Of a stretch of DNA of 64,000 nt, positions 25,672 through 34,895 are shown one piece after another. The number at the start of each line of letters is the position of its first letter. Within the stretch, counting starts at the first letter, position 1. The stretch lies in the NCBI GenBank assembly GCA_947493945.1, contig CANLSR010000012.1, positions 41,429 through 105,428 of the forward strand. Direction: 5' to 3'. The notes under the pieces are model-generated. The model was not told where the DNA came from. It did not search any database and was given only the letters and a program-made list of their open reading frames with translations. The stretch is from an uncultured bacterium (lineage in GTDB: Bacteria; Bacteroidota; Rhodothermia; Rhodothermales; Rubricoccaceae). The position numbers and the translations under genes were made by a program.

Positions 25672-27969
25672 TTAGTCACGGCGCCGGCCGCGACCGCGGC
25701 CGCGGCCGCCGCCGTCGTCGTTGCGGTTGCTCCGCTCCTCGCGGCGCTTGGCCATCGCCTCCTTCTCCTCCTCGGTCGGCTCCGCCAGGAACGGCTTGCG
25801 GCTCACGCGGAGCTTGCCGCCGTCGCGGATCTCGATCAGCTGGACCTCCAGCTTGTCGCCGACCTGCGTCACGTCGGACGGGTCGTTGACGTAGCCGTGG
25901 GCCATCTCCGAGACGTGGAGCATGGCCTCCTTGCCCGGCATGATCTCCAGGATCGCGCCGAACGGGAGCATGTTCTTGACCGTCCCGGTGTAGTTCTCAC
26001 CGACCTCGGGCTGGGTCACGATGCCCTTGATGATCTCCACGGCGCCGTAGGCGGCGTCCATGTTCGGGGCGGCCACGGTGACGTAGCCCTTGCCGTCGCG
26101 CTCGTCGATGTCGATCGACGCGCCCGTATCGGCCTGGATGCCCTTGATGATCTTGCCGCCCGGCCCGATGATGGCGCCGATAAAGTCCTGGTCGATCACG
26201 ACCTGGATCAGACGCGGGGCCGAGGGCGAGATGTCCTCGCGCGGCTCCGCGATCGTCTTGGCCATCTCGGCCAGGATGTGCTGGCGGCCGGCCTTCGCCT
26301 GCTCCAGCGCCTCACGCATGGTCGACATCTGGAGCCCGTCGATCTTGATGTCCATCTGGCAGGCCGTGATGCCGTCCTCGGTGCCACAGAGCTTAAAGTC
26401 CATGTCGCCCAAGTGGTCCTCGGTGCCCAGGATGTCGCTCAGGATCGCGATCTTGTCGTCCGACTTGATCAGGCCCATCGCGATGCCCGCGACCGGCTTG
26501 TCCAGCGGGACGCCCGCGGCCATCAGCGCCATCGAGCCGCCGCAGACCGACGCCATCGACGAGGAGCCGTTGGACTCCAGCACGTCCGAGATGATGCGGA
26601 CGGTGTACGGGAAGTCCTGCTCGCTCGGCATCACCTTGGCGAGCGCGCGCTCGGCCAGCATGCCGTGCCCGATCTCGCGGCGGCTCGGGCCGCGCAAGAA
26701 CTTGGTCTCGCCCACCGAGAACGGCGGGAAGCTGTAGTGGAGGTAGAACCGCTTGTCGGTCTGGTCGAACACCTGGTCGACGGCCTGGACGTCGCGGCCG
26801 GTGCCCAGCGTCACCATGACGAGCGTCTGGGTCTCGCCGCGCGTGAACACGGCCGAGCCGTGGACGCGGGGGAGGTAGTCCACCTCGGTCCAGATGTCGC
26901 GGATCTCGTCGGTCTTGCGGCCATCCAAGCGGCGGCCCTCGTCCAGGATCATCTCGCGCATCACGCGCGACTCGGCCTCCTTGAACGCCTCCTTGTAGTC
27001 CTTGCGGCCGTAGCCGTCGCCGTCGTCGTCAGCACGGCCGGTCACGGTGTCCACCGCGTCCTCGACGGCCGCCAGCGCGGCGTTGTCGGAGTGGCTGAAC
27101 ACGTCGTCCAGCATCGCGTCGCGGATCTCGCGGATGCCGCCGTAGAAGCTCTCCTTGGAGTAGTCCTTTTTGCGCAGGTGCTTGTCGACGTCGTCCTTGA
27201 TCAGGCCGTAGACCTTGTCGACCAGCTCAGAGTCGGCGGCGACGGTCTCGTACTCCATCTCCGCCGGGGCGCCGTTCTTCTTGTCGCGCGCCTTGACGAA
27301 CTCGCCGATGCCGGCGACGATGGTCTGGATCGCGTCGAACCCGAACTCCAGGGCGGCGACCATGTCGTCCTCGGAGATCTCGTCCATCTCGCCCTCGACC
27401 ATCGAGATCGCGTCGGCCTTGCCGGCCACGATCAGGTCGAGGTCGGACTCGGCGCGCTGCTCGCCGGTCGGGAACAGGACGAACTCGCCGTCGACGCGGC
27501 CGACGCGGACGTGGGCGGTCGGGCCGTCGAACGGGCTGCCCGAGAGCGACAGCGCCGCCGAGGAGCCGATGCCGGCCACGACGTCGGCGTCGATCTCGGG
27601 GTCGGCCGAGAGAACGTAGTTCAGGACCTGGACCTCGTTGCGGAAGCCGTCGGGGAAGAGCGGCCGGATGGTCCGGTCGATCAGGCGAGACGTGAGCGTC
27701 TCCTTGTCGGTCGGCCGGGCCTCGCGCTTGAAGAAGCCGCCGGGGAAGGCGCCGCGGGCGCTGAACCGCTCGCGGTAGTCGACGGTGAGCGGGAAGAACG
27801 ACTGGCCCTCCCGAATGGAGGAGTCGGTGACGGCCGTCGAGAGGACGACCGTGTCGCCCAGGCGGGTGACGACGGCGCCGTCGGCCTGCTTGGCCAGCTT
27901 GCCGGTCTCGATCGTCAGCGTCTTGCCGCCGACCTCGATGGTCTGGGTGATTGCGTTGGGGGCTGCCAT
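25672..27969 (-). CDS. pnp: Polyribonucleotide nucleotidyltransferase (PNPase)
   Basis: This 765-residue 3'-5' phosphorolytic exoribonuclease works in mRNA decay. Two RNase PH-like domains flank a helical domain. The second holds the SNGSSSMASVCGGSMALMAAGVP active-site region and the KLCGTEDGITACQMDIKIDG motif. A KH domain (GAIIGPGGKIIKGIQADTGASIDID region) and an S1 domain (YTGTVKNMLPFGAILEI) follow. The C-terminus is a Lys/Arg/Gly-rich tail that probably binds RNA. It lies 240 nt downstream of rpsO on the same strand, the classic rpsO-pnp order, with hairpins between the two that could be processing or termination points. Confidence 0.97.
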   Translation of the reverse strand: MAAPNAITQTIEVGGKTLTIETGKLAKQADGAVVTRLGDTVVLSTAVTDSSIREGQSFFPLTVDYRERFSARGAFPGGFFKREARPTDKETLTSRLIDRTIRPLFPDGFRNEVQVLNYVLSADPEIDADVVAGIGSSAALSLSGSPFDGPTAHVRVGRVDGEFVLFPTGEQRAESDLDLIVAGKADAISMVEGEMDEISEDDMVAALEFGFDAIQTIVAGIGEFVKARDKKNGAPAEMEYETVAADSELVDKVYGLIKDDVDKHLRKKDYSKESFYGGIREIRDAMLDDVFSHSDNAALAAVEDAVDTVTGRADDDGDGYGRKDYKEAFKEAESRVMREMILDEGRRLDGRKTDEIRDIWTEVDYLPRVHGSAVFTRGETQTLVMVTLGTGRDVQAVDQVFDQTDKRFYLHYSFPPFSVGETKFLRGPSRREIGHGMLAERALAKVMPSEQDFPYTVRIISDVLESNGSSSMASVCGGSMALMAAGVPLDKPVAGIAMGLIKSDDKIAILSDILGTEDHLGDMDFKLCGTEDGITACQMDIKIDGLQMSTMREALEQAKAGRQHILAEMAKTIAEPREDISPSAPRLIQVVIDQDFIGAIIGPGGKIIKGIQADTGASIDIDERDGKGYVTVAAPNMDAAYGAVEIIKGIVTQPEVGENYTGTVKNMLPFGAILEIMPGKEAMLHVSEMAHGYVNDPSDVTQVGDKLEVQLIEIRDGGKLRVSRKPFLAEPTEEEKEAMAKRREERSNRNDDGGGRGRGRGRRRD

Positions 27970-28177
27970 GTGTGGCGTGGGGTGCGAGGCCGGGTCTTGT
28001 TCGGGCCTCTGATGAGTGCGGGCGGGTCCTGGCCTGGAATCCGTTCTCCCCAGCGCCGGCGGCTGGCGGCCGCGACGGGCGGGGCGCCGCGGGCGCCGGG
28101 GAGAACCGATCCGGGCGGCGGGCCGCTCGCGGAAAGGCCGTCCAGGGAGGCCGCCAGCCGGCGGGCCTGAACGAGAC

Positions 28178-28203
28178 GCGGCGGCGCTGGTGGGCGCCGC
28201 CGC
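28178..28203 (-). terminator. Hairpin after rpsO
   Basis: Perfect 10-bp GC arms (GCGGCGGCGC and GCGCCGCCGC) lie a few bases past the rpsO stop on the minus strand. A longer imperfect inverted repeat (GTTCTCCCCAGCGCC near 28048 with GGCGCCGGGGAGAAC near 28095) lies farther into the rpsO-pnp gap. No T-run follows, so it may attenuate or mark an RNA processing point rather than stop transcription fully. Confidence 0.5.
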
Positions 28204-28209
28204 ATGCGT

Positions 28210-28476
28210 TTACCGGCGGAGGCCGAGCTCGGCCACGATCGCGCGGTAGCGGTCGATGTGGTTCTCGCGCAGGTACGCGAGCAGCCGGCGCCGCTTGCCG
28301 ACCAGCTTCAGCAGGCCCAGCCGGGACGAGTGGTCCTTGACGTGGGTCTTGAGGTGGTCGGTCAGCTCGTTGATGCGGGCCGTGAAGATGGCGATCTGGA
28401 CCTCGGGCTTGCCCGTGTCCTCGCCGCTGGCACCGTGCTGCGTGACGATGCTCTGCTTGTTGTCTTTGGTGATCAT
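28210..28476 (-). CDS. rpsO: 30S ribosomal protein S15
   Basis: This 88-residue primary 16S rRNA-binding protein helps assemble the small-subunit platform. The sequence has the usual start [22 protein letters not shown] and the core motifs [39 protein letters not shown], ending in AELGLRR. Length is typical. It is the first gene before pnp. A TAGTTTTT element on the minus strand (28590-28583) lies about 107 nt ahead of the ATG, leaving a leader long enough for S15 autoregulation, but no known leader fold was identified. Confidence 0.97.
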   Translation of the reverse strand: MITKDNKQSIVTQHGASGEDTGKPEVQIAIFTARINELTDHLKTHVKDHSSRLGLLKLVGKRRRLLAYLRENHIDRYRAIVAELGLRR

Positions 28477-28635
28477 GGGATCCTCTGCCGATCTGCGATG
28501 CGGGAGAAGACGTGGCTCCCCGGGCGATCGGGTGTGGGGAGGGCCGTCTGTAGAGGCGCCCGGGGTGACGGGGCGCGAGTAGAAAAACTAGCCGGCCCCG
28601 CGGGCGTTCGGCCTACCCCGGGACTTCACCGTCGC

Positions 28636-28660
28636 CCCGCTGGCGGTCGGCGCCAGCGGG
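28636..28660. repeat. GCTGGCGG-family hairpin
   Basis: Perfect 10-bp arms CCCGCTGGCG and CGCCAGCGGG surround the loop GTCGG. Confidence 0.65.
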
Positions 28661-28677
28661 ACCGCGACCTCCAAGTG

Positions 28678-28725
28678 GGGGCGTATCGCCATGCGCCCAG
28701 GCTCCGGCGTCGGGCGATACGCCCC
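28678..28725. repeat. Split GTAGGGGC-type repeat
   Basis: Arms GGGGCGTATCGCC (28678-28690) and GGCGATACGCCCC (28713-28725) are perfect 13-bp inverted repeats around 22 bases. The right arm continues into CTAC, so on the minus strand it reads GTAGGGGCGTATCGCC, sharing its head with 7704-7733 and 40184-40213. Confidence 0.6.
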
Positions 28726-28750
28726 TACGGCTGGCGGAGAGCCTCGGCGT

Positions 28751-28776
28751 GTCGCCTTACTACGTCGCCTTACTAC
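28751..28776 (+). repeat. 13-bp tandem duplication
   Basis: GTCGCCTTACTAC occurs twice in direct tandem. Confidence 0.7.
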
Positions 28777-28790
28777 AAGGTCGAGTACCC

Positions 28791-28816
28791 GTAGGGTCAT
28801 GCCGGTGGCATGACCC
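28791..28816. repeat. GTAGGG-headed palindrome
   Basis: GTA is followed by the perfect hairpin GGGTCATGCC, loop GGT, GGCATGACCC. A partial inverted copy, TGCCACCGGCATG, lies at 28842-28854. Confidence 0.6.
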
Positions 28817-28957
28817 CGGAGCGCCGCGGTCGTCACGGCCGTGCCACCGGCATGGCCCCACGTCATCGGCCAAAGAACCAAGGCCCGAAACCCACCGCCA
28901 GCCGGACGGGGCCGGGGCAGGCTCGGTACCTTCGACGCACACGACCTCCGACCGCCG

Positions 28958-30919
28958 ATGGCCTCCGACCCCCTCGCCCACTACCCGACCTGGGCGCGCG
29001 AGCTCGCCCGCCGCTACTTCACCAAGACGCTCAACCAGTTCATCCTGCACGGCAACGTGCGCGACCTGGTCCCGACCGTCGACGGGCGCGGCCAGACGGC
29101 CTACGTCCCGCTGCGGCAGTTCCTGTCCGACGACCTGTTCGCCGGCCGCGACGTCGTCGTGTTCTACGACCGGGCCGACGGCATCCACTTCCAGGACGCC
29201 GAGTCCCGGAAAGACTTTAGCCGGGCGCTGAGCGGATACGACTCCATCTTCGGGACCGAGTACGCCCAGAAGATGCCCAAGGACCCCGCGCGCGTGTTCG
29301 CGCTCTTGGACAACTACTTCCGCCTGCGGCTGGCGGACGGCAAGCGGATCGCGTGCGTGATCGACTACGCCGAGACCGTGATCCCGATGTCGGAGGCGGC
29401 CAGCTACTCCGTCGAGGACCGCTCGGCACTCGTGACGCTCCAAAAGTGGGCCCACGACCCGCTGCTCCTCAAGTCCGACTTTACGCTCGCGCTGATCGCG
29501 GAGAACCTGGGCGACCTGTCGCGGGCCTTTATCCAGAGCCCGTACAACGCCGAGCTCGAGATCCTCTTCCCCGACGCCGGCGAGCGCCAGTCGTTCGTGG
29601 AGTGGTTCCTGGCCGCCCAGCGCGACGGCCGCGAGCGCTTCGACGCGCTCTCGTCGGTCCCCGACGCTACGCTCGCCCAGAACACGGCCGGCCTGGGCTA
29701 CGTCCAGCTCCGCTCGATCCTGGCCGACGTGATCGAGAACGAGCGCCCGCTCACGTTCGACACGCTGAGCGCCAAAAAGAAGGAGCTCATCGAGGCCGAG
29801 GCGTACGGGCTCTTGGAGTTTGTCGAGACCGACTACTCGCTCGACATGGTCGCCGGCCACGCCGAGGCCAAGGCCCACCTGCGCGCCGCCGCCGAGGCCA
29901 TCAAGGCCGGCCGGCCCGACGTGATGCCGATGGGCTACCTCGTCTCCGGGCCCGTCGGCACCGGCAAGACGTTCATGGTGACCACGTTCGCGGGCGAGAT
30001 CGGGATCCCGATGGTCAAGCTCAAGAACTTCCGCTCCCAGTGGCAGGGCGTCACCGAGGGCAACCTCGAAAAGATCCTGACGCTCTTGCGCGCCATGAAC
30101 CCCGTCGCCGTCATGATCGACGAGGCCGACGCGGCGCTGGGCGACCGCAACGCCCAGGGCGACTCGGGCGTGTCGAGCCGGGTCTTCGGCCAGATCGCCC
30201 AGGCCATGTCCGACACCCGCTTCCGGGGCAAGATCATCTGGTTCCTGGTCACGGCCCGGCCGGACCTCATGCCGGTCGACCTCAAGCGCCAGGGCCGCGC
30301 CGAGGAGCACATCGGCCTGTTCTACCCGTCGACGCGCGAGGAGCGGCTGGAGCTGTTGGACGTGATGATGCGCAAGACCGGCGTCGAGGTCGAGGTCTCC
30401 GAGGTGCCCGAGGCGCTCCTGGACGGCGAGCGGACGTACTCCGGCGCCGACATGGAGGCGCTCCTGACGCGCGCCAAGTTCCGCGCCGCCACGCACGCCC
30501 TCGACGGGGGGGCCGCCCCGCTGGCGGAGGTCCCGGGCGGCGACGGGGCGGCCTCCCCGGACGCGCCAGACGGCGGCGGAGACGCGCCGGCAGGCGGCGA
30601 CGGCCCACGAGGGGCGGACGACGAGGCCGCGCCGAGCCGGACCGTCAGCGTCGTCGCGGAGCCGACGCCGGACGTCGCCGACGCCGGCCGCCAGCCCGGG
30701 GCGGGCCCGGGCGAGCGGGCGATCGACCGGGCCGTGCTCCAGGCCGTCGTCGACGACTTCGTGCCGCCGTCGTACCCGCTCCAGGTCGAGCTCCAGAACC
30801 TGGTGGCGGTCATGGAGTGCACGAGCCTGTCCATGCTCCCCGAGCGGTTCCAGGGGCTCGACCGCGAGGCGACCGTCCGCCGGGTCGCGGAGCTCAAGCG
30901 GCTCGTCGGCGAACGCTAG
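28958..30919 (+). CDS. Ycf46-like AAA ATPase
   Basis: This 653-residue protein has an N-terminal degenerate AAA-like domain (about residues 20-290, with VVVFYDRADGIHF and ACVIDYAETVIP but no Walker A). A complete AAA domain follows: Walker A SGPVGTGKTF near residue 330 and Walker B AVMIDEAD near 385, then sensor-1 IIWFLVTARPDL and a distal Arg-rich stretch. This inactive-plus-active layout recalls the Ycf46 clade of cyanobacteria and plastids. After the AAA core comes an Ala/Gly/Pro/Asp-rich linker of about 70 residues (30510-30720), probably disordered, and a short helical end. The start follows a TACCTTCG element by 23 nt. Substrate and partners are unknown. Confidence 0.75.
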   Translation: MASDPLAHYPTWARELARRYFTKTLNQFILHGNVRDLVPTVDGRGQTAYVPLRQFLSDDLFAGRDVVVFYDRADGIHFQDAESRKDFSRALSGYDSIFGTEYAQKMPKDPARVFALLDNYFRLRLADGKRIACVIDYAETVIPMSEAASYSVEDRSALVTLQKWAHDPLLLKSDFTLALIAENLGDLSRAFIQSPYNAELEILFPDAGERQSFVEWFLAAQRDGRERFDALSSVPDATLAQNTAGLGYVQLRSILADVIENERPLTFDTLSAKKKELIEAEAYGLLEFVETDYSLDMVAGHAEAKAHLRAAAEAIKAGRPDVMPMGYLVSGPVGTGKTFMVTTFAGEIGIPMVKLKNFRSQWQGVTEGNLEKILTLLRAMNPVAVMIDEADAALGDRNAQGDSGVSSRVFGQIAQAMSDTRFRGKIIWFLVTARPDLMPVDLKRQGRAEEHIGLFYPSTREERLELLDVMMRKTGVEVEVSEVPEALLDGERTYSGADMEALLTRAKFRAATHALDGGAAPLAEVPGGDGAASPDAPDGGGDAPAGGDGPRGADDEAAPSRTVSVVAEPTPDVADAGRQPGAGPGERAIDRAVLQAVVDDFVPPSYPLQVELQNLVAVMECTSLSMLPERFQGLDREATVRRVAELKRLVGER

Positions 30920-30981
30920 CTGCGAACGCTAACTGCGGACGCCCGCTCGGCCCGGCGGGGCGCCGGGCTGGGGCGGGGCGC

Positions 30982-31170
30982 CTACTTCTTGTGGAGCGCC
31001 TTGTGCATCTTCTGGTACAGGTCGTAGTTGACCAGGACCGCCTCGGGCTCATTGTTCTTCTGAATCATGATCCCGGTCTTGAGCTCCTTGGCCTGCTCGA
31101 TGAGCGCCGACGTTTTCGAGCGGAGCTCGGTGACGGTGGCGATGGCCTCGATGCCTTGCGTGCTGTACAT
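30982..31170 (-). CDS. Phd/YefM-like antitoxin-family protein, no toxin partner seen
   Basis: This 62-residue protein from ATG at 31170 reads MYSTQGIEAIATVTELRSKTSALI, then the KTGIMIQKNNEPEAVLVNYDLYQKM pattern of the Phd/YefM fold, in which the N-terminal part binds DNA. Usually a RelE- or Doc-type toxin follows; here the next gene on the minus strand side is the convergent AAA gene, so it is an orphan. A perfect -7 consensus, TAGGTTTG, lies on the minus strand at 31238-31231. It may regulate its own promoter and that of the divergent shell-protein gene 113 nt away. An upstream in-frame start would add 21 residues with no family character. Confidence 0.7.
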   Translation of the reverse strand: MYSTQGIEAIATVTELRSKTSALIEQAKELKTGIMIQKNNEPEAVLVNYDLYQKMHKALHKK

Positions 31171-31230
31171 GTCCGTGTGGAAAAAGAGAGTGGTCTCGCG
31201 TCGGGCGCCGTGTGGTGGAGCGCTCGTGCC

Positions 31231-31238
31231 CAAACCTA
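31231..31238 (-). promoter_or_regulatory. -7 element of the Phd-like gene
   Basis: TAGGTTTG on the minus strand matches the Bacteroidota TAnnTTTG consensus exactly. It predicts a leader of roughly 50-55 nt. Confidence 0.55.
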
Positions 31239-31283
31239 GCCCTTTCTGCGTGCCCTCTCACGCAATCATTTGTCAATAACGGA

Positions 31284-31580
31284 ATGTATCTGGCCCGCGT
31301 CACCGGCTCCGTCGTCGCCTCGCAGAAGTCGGCCCGCCTCACGGGCCACCGGCTGCTCACCGTCCGCCCGCTGGCGCTCGACGGCTCCGAGCAGGACGCG
31401 GCCGAGGACGTGGCCCTCGACCCGGGCCTGGACGCCGGCCTGGGCGACGCCGTCCTCGTCGCCAAGGAGGGGGCCGTCGTCGCCGACCTCCTGGACCGCC
31501 AGCCGGGCGTGGCGCCGACGCCGGCCAACGTGATCGTCGTCGCCGTCGTGGACGACTGGGAGGTGCGGGCGGGCGGGTGA
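31284..31580 (+). CDS. EutN/CcmL-type microcompartment vertex protein, orphan
   Basis: This 98-residue protein matches the pentameric shell-vertex family: MYLARVTGSVVASQKS, then LTGHRLLTVRPLALDG, then GLGDAVLVAKEGAVVADLL and NVIVVAVVDDWEV. Members cap the corners of carboxysomes and metabolosomes. No hexameric BMC shell gene, aldehyde dehydrogenase or signature enzyme is in the window, so it is an orphan or serves a locus elsewhere. ATG at 31284 is chosen because the family motif starts there; a 24-residue upstream extension has no similarity. It is divergent from the Phd-like gene and lies 156 nt before lpdA on the same strand. Confidence 0.8.
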   Translation: MYLARVTGSVVASQKSARLTGHRLLTVRPLALDGSEQDAAEDVALDPGLDAGLGDAVLVAKEGAVVADLLDRQPGVAPTPANVIVVAVVDDWEVRAGG

Positions 31581-31736
31581 GCAGAGGGGCCCGGGCCCGT
31601 GGCGGCGGTCGAACCCGGCCCGGGCCCTGCACGCCTCCCTGCCTCCGCGCCTCCCCTTTCCCCCTGTCTTCAACGCTTACCCGGACCGGCCGCGTGGCGG
31701 CGCGGTATCCTGGGGCCCCTCCTCCCCTCTCCAGAC

Positions 31737-33188
<1,452 letters not shown>

Positions 33189-33237
33189 CGCCCGCCCGGC
33201 TGGCGGTCGCTGCCGGCGCGCACTGGACAACCTGAAC

Positions 33238-33266
33238 GCCCCGCTGGCCGCCGCCGCCAGCGGGGC
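33238..33266. repeat. GCTGGCGG-family hairpin downstream of lpdA
   Basis: Perfect 11-bp arms GCCCCGCTGGC and GCCAGCGGGGC surround a 7-base loop, 49 nt past the lpdA stop; a candidate terminator. Confidence 0.6.
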
Positions 33267-33293
33267 CGGATGGCGCCGTGGAAGACGGCCTCC

Positions 33294-33301
33294 TATCTTC
33301 G
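33294..33301 (+). promoter_or_regulatory. -7-like promoter element
   Basis: TATCTTCG lies 23 nt before the ATG of the lipoprotein gene. It is the same octamer as in front of dxr. Confidence 0.5.
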
Positions 33302-33324
33302 CCGTCTCCACCCCGGCCCTGTCC

Positions 33325-33780
33325 ATGCGTCGATACCGAACGGCCCTGCTTGCTCTCGCGGCCACGTTTTCCCTCGCGGCGTGCTCCGCCCCCTCGGAAA
33401 CCGCGGCCGAGGAACGTGACGACGACGCCCTCACGTCTGAAGACATCGCGGCGTTCGCCGCCACCAACGGCGGGGCGACGGCGTACGACCTCGTAAACCA
33501 GCGCCGGCGCTTCTGGCTCACGACGCGCCGCGCGGGCGACTCGGATACGCCCGTGGTCTACAACGGACCCAACCGTCTCGGGACCGCGGAGGCGCTCCGT
33601 CGGATCGATCTCGCCCAGATCGAGCGGATCGAGTACCTCAACCCGCGAGTCGCGCGGAACCGGTATGGGGTAGGAAACCACCCCATAGGGGCGGGAGGGG
33701 CCATCCTCGTTTCGTTGAGGGAGGGCCGGCGGCACACGCGCTCCCCGGTCGCCCCGCTGGCGGCGGCCGTCGGCACGTAG
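33325..33780 (+). CDS. Lipoprotein with TonB-plug-like region
   Basis: This 151-residue protein has a lipoprotein signal (MRRYRTALLALAATFSLAAC). The mature part contains TAYDLVNQRRRFWLTTRR, VVYNGPNRLGTAEALRRIDLAQIERIEYLNPRVARNRYGVG and GGAILVSL. That order and spacing recall the plug domain of TonB-dependent receptors (IESIEVLKGPSAAALYG..GVILI), but no barrel follows. Small plug-like lipoproteins occur in Gemmatimonadota and Rhodothermota with unknown roles. The coding end (SPVAPLAAAVGT) is built on a CCGCTGGCGG element whose inverted mate lies just past the stop. Confidence 0.6.
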   Translation: MRRYRTALLALAATFSLAACSAPSETAAEERDDDALTSEDIAAFAATNGGATAYDLVNQRRRFWLTTRRAGDSDTPVVYNGPNRLGTAEALRRIDLAQIERIEYLNPRVARNRYGVGNHPIGAGGAILVSLREGRRHTRSPVAPLAAAVGT

Positions 33781-33820
33781 GGGAAGGCGGGGGCGCCCCA
33801 GCGACCGCCGCCAGCGGGGC
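33751..33820. repeat. Long GCTGGCGG-family inverted repeat spanning a stop codon
   Basis: Perfect 16-bp arms GCCCCGCTGGCGGCGG (33751-33766) and CCGCCGCCAGCGGGGC (33805-33820) enclose 38 bases that contain the TAG stop of the lipoprotein gene. The left arm is coding, the right arm is not. Confidence 0.65.
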
Positions 33821-33844
33821 GTTCCGCAGACCCGCCGCCCCGCG

Positions 33845-34270
33845 CTACCGAGCCGCCAGCGCGGGGCGGCGGGCGTAGGCGCCGAGGACCGTGCCCCAGA
33901 TGCCGACGTTCATCAGGAACGTCAGGACGAGGCCCTTGGGGTCGCCTCCGGCGAGCGGCGGGTTGCCCAGCACCAAAGGCCACCCGACGAGCGCCCAGGC
34001 CGTCGGCACGAGCGCCCACAGCCAGGCCTTGGGGATCGTCGGGCGTGGGACCCAGGCGAACGGCAGGCCCCACAGGGTGCCGATCAGCAGGAACAGCGCG
34101 CCGCCGAACACGGCCGCCGTCCCCCAGCCGCCTCCGGCGATGGCCTTCCACGAGGCCACGTAGCCGGTCTGAGGAACCACGCCCAGGAGCACCAGCAGCG
34201 CGAGCGTGGCGGCGACGGCGAGGGAGCCGAGAAAGGCGCCCGTCAAGGAGGCGCGGACGGTGGGAGTCAT
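33845..34270 (-). CDS. Small integral membrane protein, unknown
   Basis: This 141-residue protein from ATG at 34270 has four predicted membrane segments: around LTGAFLGSLAVAATLALLVLLG, then WGTAAVFGGALFLLIGTLWGL, AWLWALVPTAWALVGWPLVL and LTFLMNVGIWGTVLGAY. No catalytic motif is visible and the family is not recognised. An upstream in-frame start would add 28 charged residues that do not look like part of the protein. It is divergent from the PNPOx-fold gene, with 107 nt between. Confidence 0.65.
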   Translation of the reverse strand: MTPTVRASLTGAFLGSLAVAATLALLVLLGVVPQTGYVASWKAIAGGGWGTAAVFGGALFLLIGTLWGLPFAWVPRPTIPKAWLWALVPTAWALVGWPLVLGNPPLAGGDPKGLVLTFLMNVGIWGTVLGAYARRPALAAR

Positions 34271-34377
34271 GGCGAGCGGTCGGTGGTGTGTCGCCTCAAC
34301 GAGCGCCGGCCGCGCCCGATCCGCCGGACCCCGGCGCGCGGCCGGCCGTTGCACCGGCCCCTTTTCTCCCCTCCCCC

Positions 34378-34890
34378 ATGTCCAACCCGTCCCCCACCGA
34401 GCGCCAGGCGCACATCGACAAGCTGGCCGAGCTGATCGAAGACATCCACATCTGCATGCTGACGACCGTCGACACCGACGGCAAGCCCTGGAGCCGGCCG
34501 ATGGGCGTCCAGGAGGTCGGGTTCGGCGGCGACCTGTGGTTCTTTACCCGGGACGACTCCGAAAAGGTGGAGCACATCGAGCGCAACCGCAAGGTCGGCG
34601 TCGCCTTCGCGCACCCCGGCCGGCAGGACTACGTGACGATGGCCGGCACGGCGCTGATCGTCAAGGACAAGCGGAAGGAGGAGGAGCTGTGGTCGAAGCC
34701 GCTCGAAGCCTGGTTCCCGAAGGGCCTCGACGACCCGCACCTGCGGCTGATCAAGGTCGAGGTCGAGCGCGCCGAGTACTGGGACTCCCCGTCGAGCCCC
34801 ATCGTCTACGGCCTGGGCTTCCTCAAGTCCAAGATCACCGGCGAGCCGGCCAGAGACGTCGGCGAGAACGAGAAGGTCGACCTGGGCTAG
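34378..34890 (+). CDS. Pyridoxamine 5'-phosphate oxidase-fold general stress protein
   Basis: This 170-residue protein has the split-barrel flavin fold: IHICMLTTVDTDGKPWSRPMGVQEV, then DLWFFTRDDSEKVEHIERNRKVGVAF, then DYVTMAGTALIVKD. LWSKPLEAWFPKGLDDPHLRLIKVEVERAEYWDSPSS is typical of the GsiB/YzzA-like general stress subfamily that binds FMN or F420. Its reaction is usually unknown. It is not PdxH: the PLP-specific C-terminal motif is missing. A GCTGGCGG-family inverted repeat follows directly. Confidence 0.82.
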   Translation: MSNPSPTERQAHIDKLAELIEDIHICMLTTVDTDGKPWSRPMGVQEVGFGGDLWFFTRDDSEKVEHIERNRKVGVAFAHPGRQDYVTMAGTALIVKDKRKEEELWSKPLEAWFPKGLDDPHLRLIKVEVERAEYWDSPSSPIVYGLGFLKSKITGEPARDVGENEKVDLG

Positions 34891-34895
34891 CGCCT

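Larger units (their letters stand above)
28477..28957. other. 481-bp repeat cluster between rpsO and the AAA gene
   Basis: No gene is supported. Besides the rpsO promoter-like TAGTTTTT (minus, 28590-28583) and the AAA-gene element TACCTTCG (28927-28934), the region is packed with four kinds of repeat. These are a GCTGGCGG hairpin, a split GTAGGGGC repeat, a 13-bp tandem and a GTAGGG-headed palindrome. Confidence 0.6.

Noticed and set aside
25897..28170. A 757-codon open frame antisense to pnp
   Set aside because: Shadow of pnp caused by GC bias; no domain is recognisable.
30982..31580. Toxin-antitoxin pair
   Set aside because: Neither the AAA gene nor the shell-protein gene is a toxin; only the antitoxin-like half is present.
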